From Strobilurus pachycystidiatus (Eukaryota; Basidiomycota; Agaricomycetes; Agaricales; Physalacriaceae): a stretch of DNA of 64,000 nt. Below are positions 40,930-51,928 of the stretch, piece by piece. The notes beneath the pieces are model-generated. The model searched no databases and was not told the origin of the DNA. It worked only from the letters and a program-made list of their open reading frames with translations. Both the position numbers and the translations under genes were made by a program. Every line of letters begins with the position of its first letter. Within the stretch, counting starts at the first letter, position 1. The DNA is taken from the NCBI GenBank assembly GCA_019915135.1, contig JAHLMK010000004.1, positions 868,001-932,000 on the forward strand, in the 5' to 3' direction.

Positions 40930-42599
40930 TGATACGCAGGGTACTATTCCAGTACTAGAAACGGGGAATTTTGCGATTCCTGAACAGCCCAAAGACCTTA
41001 GGAACCTCCAGTCAAGTACTTAGGATAGAGCACGCAGGAGTTACTGCCTTGACGCGGGCAAGCCTCCAGGACAAGGTCCAGGCGCCTTAACAAGTCCTTT
41101 AGGACAGGCGCGATCGAAACCTTCGATCACCTTCATCCGAATATCCTTATCCGCGCGTTGGATCCCTTTCAAGATCCCGTACCTTTGCGTGTACCTTGTA
41201 CTACAGACGATGTGCTATAACCATTCGCACCCAAGGAGGGTCCAAAGGTCTCCAGGTGGTTCAGTTTGAGCGACCCAAGACCTGCGCACCTCAACCCAAA
41301 GACCTGGAAGGTCCCGAAATAGTTCAAGGACGTCACAACCCTTTTGGGGAAACAATCTTCGGAGCTGTCAAGGACTCCGAACCGACGCCTTCCGCTATGC
41401 CGATCGATCATGATCCACGATCAAGGACCACCCCGAAAGCAGGGTGTATTACCACTTTAAGAAAGCACTCCCCCGTAGTGTCTGCGCTCGAAAGGACGTT
41501 CTTAACGATCTCCATCCAACCTATTCACAAGAAAGCAGGTGTCCGTAGGACCTTGCAACATAAAGATACCTAAGGATCGAAGTCCTTATCGGACCTTGAT
41601 CTCCTGGGCACAAGGATTGTACCATACCGCCAAGGTGGCGTATATGGCTAAAGGACCAAGCGGCCTGTCCGCAGTTGTTTCGACCAGGGATAGCCAATAA
41701 GAATCCAGCTCTTGTATGACTCGAAAGTCCGATGTATCCGATCCTAGAATAGATGCTTACTCAGTAGGAACCCACCAGTAGTATAAAAGGGCCCAAAGGA
41801 CCCATATTTCGGTAGCTTAGAGCCCCCTCCAGTAGCCGCTAGTCAGACGCAGCCGTTGTAGTGAATCTATCTCGAGTTTCGACTCATTTCTGCAAAGTAC
41901 CCAAAGACCCCAAAGACCTTTCCAAGATTTAAAGACATCAGGTGTTGCCAAACTCCTTGAAAGACTCAAAAGAACCTTATTCCGACGTACCAAGTCGAGT
42001 ACCAACGAATCTACTTGGTGTTAGAACCTTGTATTCGCAAGAAGGCCGGTTTGCAAGTGGTTCTGCCCTGCACTCACGCTCTTTCGTGAAGTACTTTCCT
42101 TTGAGGAATAAGTTGAGTTTGAACGAGTGTTGTCAACGTCTGAGACACCTTTCGGAACCTTTGGTCCCGGTGCAAGACACTAGAAGTTTGGTTTAAGTGC
42201 AAGAAGGAGTCCTTATCGTTAGCAGTCCAGTGGCGTAAAACCTGCGGTAGCGGCCTGACGATTCCAAGACAAAGTCCTTGTACACCAGAGCACTTGATAG
42301 GTAGAAGCTACATTGCCTCGCGCTGTTTAAGGTCTTCATACGTCAAGAGGTTCGGCCTACGACTTCAAGGTTTTCTTGTGTCATTTCGATCAGAATCCCT
42401 ACACCCCCAAAAACAACTCGTAGTTTAACTACAGCGATTCGGAATACATCTCTATTTCTCCATTACCCAAAAGCACCTTGTTCTCTCGAACCTTTGTGCA
42501 CCCCGTCTCCCTTACAAGGAGTGTTAGTTGTGATAAGGATTGATAGTGTGGTTAGACGATAGCTTCTTTTTCAGAGGTCTATTCCGAACTTGCACATCA
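40930..42599 (+). repeat. 3' LTR (1670 bp)
   Basis: Same length and ends as the 5' LTR. By eye the only differences are a C to T near 41257 and an A to G near 41408. Confidence 0.92.
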
Positions 42600-42754
42600 G
42601 CGCGGTGGGCGGCAGCGGGATGGTGTGGGGAGGTGTGGCAGGGCTCCAGGCATCCAGAGAGTGTAGTATTTGGGAATAACAGACTTTTAATTGGCAATTA
42701 AAGCTCGAATATGATGATTCTGGGGGGCGGAACAAAAATCTTGTGTTATTTTGA

Positions 42755-42925
42755 GCTGGGGCGGAAAATGCGCCACGCGCATCACGTGAAGCAGTCATGT
42801 GACTATCGGACGGTAACTTACCGTATCGATACCTCGGGGGTCCGGAGGGGTCGGTAAAAAACTGGTAAGATACCAGAGGGGGGGTATACTTCGCCACCCT
42901 AGGTTTACCCCACGGCCCTAACTTT
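42755..42925. repeat. Repeat family R, copy 4
   Basis: Carries ATCACGTGAAGCAGTCATGT, GGTAACTTACCGTATCGATA, GGTAAAAAACTGGTAAGATA and TTCGCCACCCTAGGTTTACC. The last block is the complement of GGTTTACCTAGGGTGGCGAA in copy 3, so the family has both orientations. It ends about 35 bases from the tRNA-Leu gene. Confidence 0.5.
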
Positions 42926-42958
42926 GAACAAAAGACAAAACGATATGCACTTCGACAT

Positions 42959-43063
42959 TGATGAGGATGGGATTCGAACCCATGCCCTTTCGGACCAGAT
43001 AGTGTGCTCGCAACTGCAAGCTGATCCTTAGTCTGGCGCCTTAGACCGCTCGGCCACCTCACC
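42959..43063 (-). tRNA. tRNA-Leu(AAG) with intron
   Basis: On the minus strand the acceptor GGTGAGG pairs with CCTCATC (one G:U), followed by discriminator A. D-arm GCCGAGCGGTCTAAGGC, anticodon stem CCAGA/TCTGG with loop CTAAGGA (anticodon AAG), extra arm TCCGAAAGGGC typical of class II, and T-arm ATGGGTTCGAATCCCAT. About 25 bases interrupt the sequence one base after the anticodon, the standard position of nuclear tRNA introns. Confidence 0.92.
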
Positions 43064-43323
43064 ATGCCGATTCTGTGCCTGGAGGCTCAGTGTCCAATGA
43101 AGTTCCTTCCCCGGGACCTCTGCCCCGGACTGTTTCACGTCATGTTTTTTATTCGTTTCTTCATCCGAACCATCTAAGCACTGAGCCTTACTTACTCATC
43201 TACTTACTCACCTGCTTACCTCCAGGATGATTATCGGACCTTCATTTCCAAACACCTATAGGTTTAAAAGACGATGAACATCTCCCCCCATTCAATACCT
43301 ATCCCCTCTATAACTACTCAACG

Positions 43324-44264
43324 ATGTCCATCCTTCTCACTGGTGGAACAGGGCAAACTGGCCTCCGCCTGGCGCGTCTCCTGCAGGCCGCCAACAAACG
43401 CGTCCTTCTCACATACCGCAAGAGCGCTATTCCCGAGCCTTTTACTGGCGTCCATTTTGATTGGCATGACCCCACCACATTCGAGAATCCCTTCGCTGCA
43501 GATCCCAATATCGAGAGCGTCTACCTCGTTTCTCCCAGCGGAGCGCTCGATGCACTGGGGCCCATGAAGCCCTTCATCGACCTCGCTGTGAAGAAGGGCG
43601 TCAAGCGCTTCGTCCTTCTCACCGTGTCGACTATTGACGTTGGGGGCCCTGCCACAGGCGTAGTTCATGAGTATCTGATCAGCCTCGGCGTTGACTATTT
43701 CGTTATCCGCCCAACCTGGTTCCATGGTACCCGATCCCTCTAGACACAACGCGACCGTTGCTGACATACTTCCCAGAGAATTTCCTCACTTCACATCTAC
43801 TCAGCATCAAAGATCAAGGAACTATCGTCAGCGCATCCGAGGATGGCAAAGTTGGGTTCATCTCAGTCGACGACGTCGCGGCCCTCGCGTTCGATGCTTT
43901 GACTGTCGAGAAGAGTTACAACACGGACAAGCTTCTCCTAGGACCGGAGTTGTTGTCTTACGGCGATGTCAGTTTACATTCTATCGCAAATGTCAAACAA
44001 ATTGACCCAGACCTACAGGCCGCCGAGATCTTCAGTGATGTCCTGGGTCGTACGATCACTCATACTCGAATCTCAGTCGAGGATTTTCAGAAATTCTTCA
44101 TCTCACTCGGCCTCAATGAGGAATTTGCGGGATTCTTGGCTTCGTTGCAGGGCTTGAATGCGTCTGGGGTGGAAGAGAAATTATTTGCCAACCCAAACAA
44201 GGTCACAGGCAAGAAGACATTGAGGTCTTTTATCGAAGAGAATAAGGAGGCATGGGCGAGTTAA
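43324..44264 (+). CDS. NmrA/festuclavine-dehydrogenase-like NAD(P)-binding reductase
   Basis: Exons 43324..43726, 43777..43967 and 44019..44264 give 279 residues. The N-terminus MSILLTGGTGQTGLRLARLL is a Rossmann dinucleotide-binding loop. It continues with DPNIESVYLVSPSGALDAL, VKRFVLLTVS, YFVIRPTWFHENF completed across intron 1, and DVLGRTITHTRIS. The order matches EasG/FgaFS-like proteins, which reduce iminium intermediates in ergot alkaloid routes. In basidiomycetes such relatives are common outside that pathway, so the substrate is unknown. The second intron (51 bases, GTCAGT donor) keeps the frame open if retained, but removing it restores the LSYGDAAEIF pattern. No other alkaloid-type gene is nearby. 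Confidence 0.8.
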
Positions 44265-44599
44265 GAAGCTGCTCTTTCATAGCAATTAAACACTCTTCGA
44301 CCGTGGATGTGTCAATGGTCTTGTACGCGGAGCTTCCAGAGATGAGCGAAGATGACGAAGATGACTTCCATTCTACAAGTCTCATTCCAAGCTTAGTTCA
44401 GACCGTGAAGAAGAATCACAAGCACAGCTGCAGTGGCTGTAAACGTGGATGCTTGATGTCCCGGACCAGAGAGAAACGATTCATATCAAGTTCAATCAAT
44501 GCACACAATGATGGCGATATTCCGTCAACTCTGCACGTTCATGAATCCCTTTCCGAGCTCCAGCATGATACGGAGCGCATTTGACATTTCTCCCAGACA

Positions 44600-45080
44600 G
44601 AGAACACAACCTGTAGAGACTAGACGCGTTATCTTCTTCCTACCTTGGCAGGGTAACACCATCGCAGGCACAACCGACACCCTATGATAGTAGCAGTTAC
44701 GCGGGATCCCAAAGCTCAAGAGGAGATCCGCTGGGTCTTGGATGGATCAGGCGCTACCTCTCGCCTGACATCAAGGTTCGTCGAGGTGATGTGTTGAGCG
44801 CTTGGAGTGGTCTTCGCCCGCTAGTGCGCAATCCCAATGCCGCGAGTACAGAGGGACTGGTCCGTAACCATATGATCCACGTCAGTCCGAGCGGGCTGCT
44901 GACCATCGCTAGCGGGAAGTGGACGACTTATCGGGCCATGGCGCAGGGGACAGTCGATGAGGCTGTCAAGGTCTACAAACTGGAGGATCGTGTGGAGAGT
45001 GGTTGTGTTACTGACACGCTCAGGCTGGTTGGAAGCCATGAGTTGCGGTCCAGTCCGCGTCGGATCGATCCACATTTGAT
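44600..45080 (+). pseudogene. Decayed fragment of mitochondrial glycerol-3-phosphate dehydrogenase
   Basis: Pieces in different frames read RVIFFLPWQGNTIAGTTDT, then TRDPKAQEEIRWVLD, then YLSPDIKVRRGDVLSAWSGL, LVRNPNAASTEGLVRNHM, VSPSGLLTIASGKWTTYRAM and TVDEAVKVYKL. These are consecutive parts of the C-terminal half of FAD-dependent glycerol-3-phosphate dehydrogenase (Gut2). Stops and two frameshifts separate them and the FAD-binding N-terminal half is absent. It is a truncated, non-functional copy. Confidence 0.78.
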
Positions 45081-45212
45081 TGTTCGAGCATCAGCAAGAA
45101 TCTCAGTGTGTTCAACACCAAATTCATCCAACGAAAATACGATCATTAACCTACTGGCAAGTGATGAAAATATGATATGGATGTATGTGGTCGTAAATTA
45201 GCATTACGGTCG

Positions 45213-48200
45213 TCATGATGGTAATTCTGGTACCTCCCACTCAGTCTGCCCCTCCTCTAACTCGGGCAACGATTGCATATCTGCACACAGCTTGTAATCA
45301 GCATCGATGAATGCGAGATGCAGGAAGATTCGACATACCAGGACACTCTGTGAAATACTTCCCCATCGCTGTGACGAAGCGCTCCTGATACTCCGTCGGA
45401 GGCACCACTGTAACCTCCTCGGGCTTCCTCGCCGCATTCGCTTTGAGGTTATACTCTAACGTCTTTGCAAACGTATAGGACCCGATCGTATCCACAATCC
45501 CGCCCACAATCTCCCCCTTCTTATTATCCACCCCAAGGAGCAACGAGTAGTCCATGATGTTGCTCTGTGCGAGCCACGCCGCATCAGCGCACAGCGCGGC
45601 AATAAGCACGGCTTTCGACTGGGGCGTGACAAGCGTCTGCGGGCCCTGCAGCCACTCGGCGTCGAACAGAACACCAGACGGAGCAGCAACCTCTCCCAGC
45701 TTCACCCCATCTTTCTCTTTGTCCTTCAGAGGCTCCTTTTTCTTCACCTTCCGCCCCTGTATCCCCTTCAGATCATACGTCCTCTCAACCTTCCTCCCCC
45801 AAAAGAGATTCTCCATGACCAGCAAATCCACCTTTTCCCCTGCCCCCGTGTCTAGGTTCCGCACCTCTACCGTATAAAACCCCACGAATTTGACCATACC
45901 GCCCTTCTCCCCACCCTCTCGCAGCACCCAGTCAAAGTAGCTCGGGCTCATCGCAAGAAGCACAGAGAGATCCGCAACGCCCCACTTGCTCACAAGCGTC
46001 TTCACGAGCCACCGCCCGTCCGTGGTGCGCCAGAACCCGCTCGAGCTCTTCCCGCCCTCGGCCGCGAACGGCTCCAGCCGTGATAAGGAGCGCACAAACG
46101 CCGAATGAGGAATCGAGCATTTGGAGCGCAACATCGAAAAGGAAGACGCATAGTAGATGGTGGAGGAGAACTTGAGACGGCGGGGGTTTGTTTGAGCGGA
46201 GGATCCGTCGGATGGGCGCGGACCCTGGGAGACGGTGAAATCATACTTGATGTGCGGACGAGGGTCTGGTATCGATGCAGTAGCTGGCGCACCAGGAGAT
46301 GTGGGGAACAGCCAACGGTCAATTCCGAACGCAGACCGTAAAGTGCTTTTGGACGGCGTAGGCGGCGGGGGACAGTTATCCGCTAGAGGTGTCGCATTCG
46401 CACCGTCGTCTTTCGGAGGGACTTCAGGTCCCACGGTATGATCACTCCCGGCGTCACTGGCGGAAAAGACGCTCCCGCTGCTCACAGAAGTTGTACTGCC
46501 GTCCTCGGCCCTAACACTGTTAACGTCCGTTGACGTCTTCAACGAGCTACCGCCTTCAGAACTCGTAGACGCCTTGCCGTCCAAGCCTGCCTTGCTCCAC
46601 GAGCTTGGCGCTGCGCTTGACTCTGAGCCACCATGTCTGACCTCTCGCATCTTTATCCCAGGAAGACGCAAACTGCCTGGGGGGGAAGTCAGCGGGTGGC
46701 AAAAACACTGATATTGAGAAACCATACCGAACTTGCTGCCACGGTCCTTCAGCACATCAAACACCCCAACCTGAGACGGGTTCTCTTTCCGACTTATGAC
46801 AGCCGAGAATTCGTCTTCAAAAGTTGTCGACTTGAGGTCGCTGAATGAGGAAGAGGTTGAAGAGCTTATGGTAGAGTCACTGGCCAACGCTCGGAAGGGG
46901 GCGAAGAAGGAACCTGTGACCTTGGACAATGTCGGAGAGAGTAGCGATTCAGTGGTAGACGGCGCAGACAAAAGCGAAGCATGGTATTCTGGAGCACTGG
47001 AGAAGTCGAATGAGCATGAGCGATTCACTGATGATGATGAGTACGAACCTCATACTAAACGCAATTATACTACCCCAGTCATCTTCCCGGACGATGACAT
47101 CTCCCGAGGGAGGAACATGACAACACTTTGCCCACCAATCTGGGATCGGTTCGTTCCCTTCGTCATCGCGCGGAATGTCTGGACTTCCTTTCACTGTGTC
47201 TAAACTCTCTTTGGCCTTGACCGAATCGCGGCTACTTTCGGGTCCTGCGTTCTTCTTTATCGTATCTCGGCCCTTCTTATCGTCACCCCCAAAACCTCCC
47301 AGAACACCCTCGGCTTCCTTTGCCGCACGCAGGAAAGCCCTCCTCACACCATTGAGTTCTCCCTCACCGGCCTTGGCAAGCTGGGTATAGAGACTGTGCT
47401 CTGTAGTGTGGAAGGATTCGCGCAGAGCTAAGACGTCCGGTTTCTCAGAATCCGTCGACAAGGACGATGAAGTGGTGATCGAAGAAGAGGTGGATGCAGA
47501 TGTGTTGTCGACATCATCGCACCACTCACTGGGAAGGCGAGGAAGTCGTTTCTTCTTGTGTAATGCACCTTCGATCTCCTCTTCGTAGGTATCCAAGCGC
47601 GTGCCAACACCCTCCCACCAAGCACGGATCTCGCGCCGCAGCTGATGCTTGTCCTCTTCGATTGGAGCCTCCTTCATTGGAAGCTCGGTAGGTTTGGGTT
47701 GGACAAGCGGTGGACACATGGTGTACACACTAAGATCACGCTCGACGGAGAAAGCGACCTCTTTCGAACTCCCAATCCTGAACTTCAGATTGTCTGGATT
47801 GGCGTCGATAAAGGTTTTCATCCGAGGCGAGTAGATGAGAAGCTCCAGAAACTTGCCAAAGGAGAGGAGCGGTGTTAGCGGCGCCTTAGAGTGCACATGG
47901 ATAACCTCCAACGTAGAGGGCTCAGTCGGGGGATTGGGTTCACTTAAAGCAGCAATGGGGAGATCGGGAACATTAGACTCCGAGTCGGGATCTGCGGGTG
48001 CAGCCGCGTCCGTTTCAGGATGGATGATTGTGGCCCGCACTCTGACGCCTGCATGGACCCACTCCTTATCCCCACCGAAAGATCGGATCGCGTCGAGCAG
48101 CGAAAGGTCCCCTTTGCCGTAGTACCGCATCACTTCCGTCGTGCACGAGTCAACTAGAACGGAGATGGCCTGCGTTTTGAGAAAGTCGGACGCCAATGAA

Positions 48201-48914
48201 GGGAATTCGACACCTGGCGATGTCGAGACTGGGAATGTCTCTGGGTCTTTCTTCTTGACCTCTTTGTTTAGATGAAGATGGGGGAGCAAGGAAAAGCGCC
48301 TCTGTCGCATGTAGCCGGCGGGACCGTCCACGGACGACCGCGCAGAAGCTGTATAGTCGCGGCGCACAGAGGATGAGCTGTCTCGGCTGAGACTCCTCTT
48401 GGAGAAAAAGTTGAAGATGCTGGCAGGGAGGAAACTGTTCCGCGAGCCGGCGCTGCCCATCCTGCCCTCTTCCTGTATGGGGGACGATGCTACACTGTGG
48501 CTGACCGAGTGCTTTGGCTTAATCCTCGGAGGCGGGTAGGTCATGGGTACCCCGCACTCCTGTAGAAAGGTCTCTTCGATGACAAGACTGCGCTGGGCGT
48601 ACAGAAGAGGCGCCGCCTTGACACCAGAAGGTAACAGGGATTGAATGTCGCCCGATTCTGCAATATCCGGCACTTAATCCGCATATACCGTGTCCACGTT
48701 GAACAAACTAGCACGCACCATCCAGAGCCTTTTCAACCTGCTCAACGAGACCGGCTTTCTTCTCGCCAATGTCCTCCCAGTCGTCATCGGCGACGACCTC
48801 CTCAACGTTCAACAAGCCCATAAGCGCCTTGACCACTCTCCGGCGATGCTGTCTCGCCTCGCTCGACAAGGGGTGGGATAGAGGGATGGCGGGGAGCGGC
48901 TTGCTGGCGGACAT
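45213..48914 (-). CDS. Fab1-like phosphatidylinositol phosphate 5-kinase without visible FYVE/chaperonin domains
   Basis: The start at 48912-48914 (MSASKPLPAIPLSHPLSSEA) is spliced to DIAESGDIQSLLPSGVKAAP. It then shows RSLVIEETFLQECGVPMTYP, a serine-rich region, a middle block related to the Fab1 conserved region (IEVIHVHSK-like stretch, GKFLELLIYSP, FRIGSSKEVAFSVERDLSVY), then EDDWGSIIAFSMSAPEYHA across an intron. The C-terminal lipid-kinase domain has GFWRTTDGRWLVKTL, YFDWVLREGGEKGGMVKFVG, LLVMENLFWGRKVERTYDLK, NIMDYSLLLGVDNKKGEIVG and GIVDTIGSYTFAKTLEY. This is the PIP kinase core of the Fab1/PIKfyve type, making PI(3,5)P2 on vacuolar membranes. About 1,100 residues, far shorter than canonical Fab1, and I see neither a FYVE finger nor a full TCP-1 domain. 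The last exon is short and ends at 45213. Confidence 0.76.
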
Positions 48915-49245
48915 TCCGGCATCGGTTGGTGGCCGCGATGCGCGAACGGTGGCGCGCAGGCTGGCTTATCAATTGGCAAATTGAGGCGTGGCAGTCGCGA
49001 CAACTTGTCTTTATGTGGCCGTCGTAAGTTAACGTGAACAAGTGACGTCAGTGTGACCTCCACATCTGTCCACTACTCCCGAGCTCGTTCAAGACCCTGC
49101 CAACCTCTGACGGTTCGTCGAGAATGGTGGCGAAGAGCACGGATCTCAAGCAGCTTCCCATCCATTTTCAACCCACAGCATGCCCACCTAATGGCGAGTT
49201 CAATAAGACTATTCTGTTGATACCGCTGCACCACACCGAGCTTAA
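48915..49245. other. Intergenic between the Fab1-like gene and tRNA-Tyr
   Basis: Holds the Fab1-like promoter and the 5' flank of the tRNA. No exon or repeat recognised. Confidence 0.5.
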
Positions 49246-49331
49246 CCGACCTTAGCTCAGTTGGAAGAGCGCAAGACTGTAATGGATAACACTTCATCTT
49301 GATGTCGCCTGTTCGAGCCAGGCAGGTCGGA
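49246..49331 (+). tRNA. tRNA-Tyr(GTA) with intron
   Basis: Acceptor CCGACCT pairs with AGGTCGG, discriminator A. It has D-arm TAGCTCAGTTGGAAGAGC, anticodon stem CAAGA/TCTTG with loop starting CTGTAA (anticodon GTA), and T-arm GCCTGTTCGAGCCAGGC. About 13 bases follow the position after the anticodon, the usual intron site; eukaryotic tRNA-Tyr genes nearly always carry one. Confidence 0.92.
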
Positions 49332-49511
49332 CTGAGTTAGTACTATTGATGACTCCCCTTTTTGCGTTCGAGTCTCGAGAAACTGGGGCCAGGCGTGGCA
49401 GGCGCGCCGCGCGCCGCGTTCTCATTTGCGGACCAGTGACCAGTAACCAGTTACCATTGTTGTAAGCGATGTGTTCCAGGCGAGGATTTAAGGTACCAAT
49501 TCATCAAGAGG

Positions 49512-50555
49512 TTACGATTGCTCTTCGGCATCCGAATCTCCCCAATCAACTTCAACCTCACTCGCCGCAGAATCATGGCCATCGGATTCCTGCGAATCCG
49601 AGTCGTAGGCACCCAACAAAGCCAGAGCGCTGTTGGCCTTCTTCGCATCAGGCTCCTCTGTTTCATCCTCCTCGCTTCCGTATCCACCCAGAATACCCTT
49701 CATGGCTGCAGGACCCAGCTTCCGTGGTCGCTCCTCCCAAACATCAAAGGTGGGGTACTCCACAAAAGATTTACCAACCAAAACCTCTCGGAGCGTTTTC
49801 GAGAGGTCAACAGTGGTATCTGCAAAGGTACACCACGACGACGGGTGTGCGTCCAGTATTGAAGCTAGCGTCGTGTCTAGCCTATGACGGTGTGTGATAG
49901 TTGAAGTTTTTGACGTGCCCGAGTGGGTTTTGACTTCGACTGTGAGGTATGCCGTTGACGATCTGGAGGGTAAGAAATGAGACAAATGAGGAGCTATCTA
50001 GAGGACTACAGATACGCACTTGACATCCCATGTAGATTGATTTAGTTTACGCCGGGACATCCCCAAGGGAAGAAGTTCCATGTCGATACCTAACGCCTGC
50101 AGTTGCGACTGCAGTAGTTCGCGCTTGCCTCGTCCCCTCTTGAAGCTTGCGTGGTCCTTGGACTTGCCCTTCCAGTCTGCAGAGCGACGCCCAAGGTCTT
50201 CCAAGTATGTGTAGTCGCCCATCATTTGGCCCCAGCCGTACTTGTTCATGGGCACATAGGCCACTTTGTTGCGTTGTCCGGAGCAACCGGATTGAGACTT
50301 GTGCCCTTTCGAGCACGTTAAAGAACAGGTGGGGGTGGAACATCCCGGGCAGGTATATTTTGTCGGGTTCGACTTGCATATTGGACAAAGTGACTGCCTG
50401 GAGGTAGAAGGGCGTGGTGATGTCTCCGTGCCCGGCCTCGTGGAGTCAGTTTGGAGTTCTGGGCCTGGTTTGGGCTGCGAATCAGAAATGTCATTCGTTT
50501 CGCCTATGGTCGCATTAGAGGTACGCACCTGCACGGACACTGTAGAGAAATCCAT
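49512..50555 (-). CDS. bcd1: Box C/D snoRNA assembly factor BCD1 (HIT-type zinc finger)
   Basis: Starts MDFSTVSVQ at 50553-50555. The HIT zinc finger is CPICKSNPTKYTCPGCSTPT then CSLTCSKGHK and SGCSG, near residues 55-95. It is followed by the BCD1-specific YVPMNKYGWGQMMGDYTYLE and LQALGIDMELLPLGMSRRK. One intron joins STWDVK to SSTAYLTVEVKTHSG. The C-terminus is acidic (GGYGSEEDETEE, VDWGDSDAEEQ). Bcd1/ZNHIT6 stabilises box C/D snoRNPs for rRNA methylation in the nucleolus. A 54-base in-frame stretch after MDFSTVSVQ with GTGCGT..CGCAG ends may be another intron. Confidence 0.85.
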
Positions 50556-51163
50556 TGTTGAGAAGCGAAGGTAAGATGAAGCTGATTGACGGGAGTGGCC
50601 CTGAAATTGATTGCCACTGATTACCAGCAGAGTCGTGACAGGCGTCAAGTAGAAACGGCGGACTAGTGAAAGCCCGTTCGTAAACGAGGTGGCACTGGAA
50701 GTGCAAAAGACGGAAGCCGATCACAGATCACCCTGGCACGTGGAAATTGGCAAGATTCGGCATTCGGCTACCCTGCCGCTTGCCTCGTTCATCATCAACT
50801 CTCTTACTTATGTACCTCCATCATTGCGGTTTGACAGCGATTGTCTTATCGCGTGGGCGCCGCATACTGACTAAAGGTCACGTACCCTCACGTGGAAGAT
50901 TTCTTACTCTACTTGGTCGGCGAAAGTGTTGCTAATCACCTACTTTTATCGTTCCGCGTTCATACTGTTACATCAGCTGGAAGCCTCCAGCACACGCGGA
51001 GTATATTGCCCTTTGACGTTAAGTACCATTGACGAAGTTCTAACCCCCGTTCTGACCATTGGAATGCATCAGTGTGCTACTTGCTCCGGCGCGGATAATG
51101 TTAATGAACCTTGACAGATTCCGATACCCCCACTAAGCACTTCCACACGTAAAGGTCTCTTAG
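50556..51163. other. Intergenic, no feature recognised
   Basis: About 600 bases between BCD1 and a weak gene model. Short open frames only. Confidence 0.5.
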
Positions 51164-51928
51164 ATGCCACTTCACCTCATCTTCCAGTGCTCTGAGATCA
51201 TCGCGTCGTATCTACGAACAAAGGAAAAAGGCTTCCACGGACCGCGAGCACATGCGTCTGTTCCGACTTCGATTGCTACATGGCCACCGGTCTTCCCGAG
51301 TACCCATGGAGCTCTCATCATACTTCCATATGCTGTCGAAATGCTTGGTTTTGATTTCGACTTTCGAACTTTCGCTCGACGAATGATGCGTGGTCGGCCA
51401 ATTCCAGGAAACTTGGCAAAGATCAAAGTTAGCCAAGACCAGTTCCTAATTTGGGTCTGAGCCATTGATGCACTGCGGACGTCGCAACGCGCCACACTGG
51501 TAGGTAATCCCACATCACTATATGCGGTCAACGTGTGTGATCTTCTTTTTCTGTAGATCATGGAATGGGAGATATCTATTGTGTCAGACGGTCCTACGGT
51601 AGACCCAATACGAGTCGAGAGTTTGACATGGAGAGGTCACAGCTACATGCGAAACAAACTTGTCATCGCAGTCCCATCCGATGGCGGGAATCCACACTCG
51701 ACAACGGTATTAGTGATGCGCTTTACGCAACTAATCGAAACATCGTGCACTGAACCGTATCTCCAAGAAGGTGTTCTCATCTTCAGCACGCGCTGTGGAT
51801 TGTTATCTCCCTACGACAACAGTCAGTAAGTACTTATCAGTGTGACATTATTAGTTGCTTATAAAAGACTCAGTGTCGCTGTGGATTTGGACCAGCGCCC
51901 CATAGACGTCGTGTATCTGCCCAGATGA
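51164..51928 (+). CDS. Possible orphan gene (weak model)
   Basis: Two open blocks, 51164..51460 (with GALIILPYAVEMLGFDFDF) and 51545..51829 (with VESLTWRGHSYMRNKLVI), could be joined by an intron. A good GTAAGT donor at 51829 leads to an acceptor near 51874 that gives DQRPIDVVYLPR and a stop overlapping the ATG of the next gene. No domain recognised; the first join is uncertain. It may be a decayed gene. Confidence 0.3.

Larger units (their letters stand above)
25734..42599 (+). mobile_element. Giant Ty3/gypsy LTR retrotransposon with cargo genes (16.87 kb)
   Basis: Bounded by two 1670-bp direct repeats starting TGATACGCAGGG and ending TTGCACATCA, flanked on both sides by GCGC (25730-25733 and 42600-42603). 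Internal order is leader, gag, protease, reverse transcriptase, RNase H, integrase (Ty3/gypsy order), then about 6 kb with one sense and two antisense intron-containing genes. A purine-rich tract precedes the 3' LTR. The two LTRs have equal length and I found only two substitutions (positions 26061/41257 and 26212/41408, approximately), so insertion is recent. Typical gypsy elements are 5-8 kb, so this one is about twice normal. Confidence 0.9.

Noticed and set aside
25734..42599. Two separate LTR elements with host genes in between
   Set aside because: Equal-length, nearly identical LTRs, a shared GCGC duplication and a polypurine tract directly before the 3' LTR fit one insertion better.
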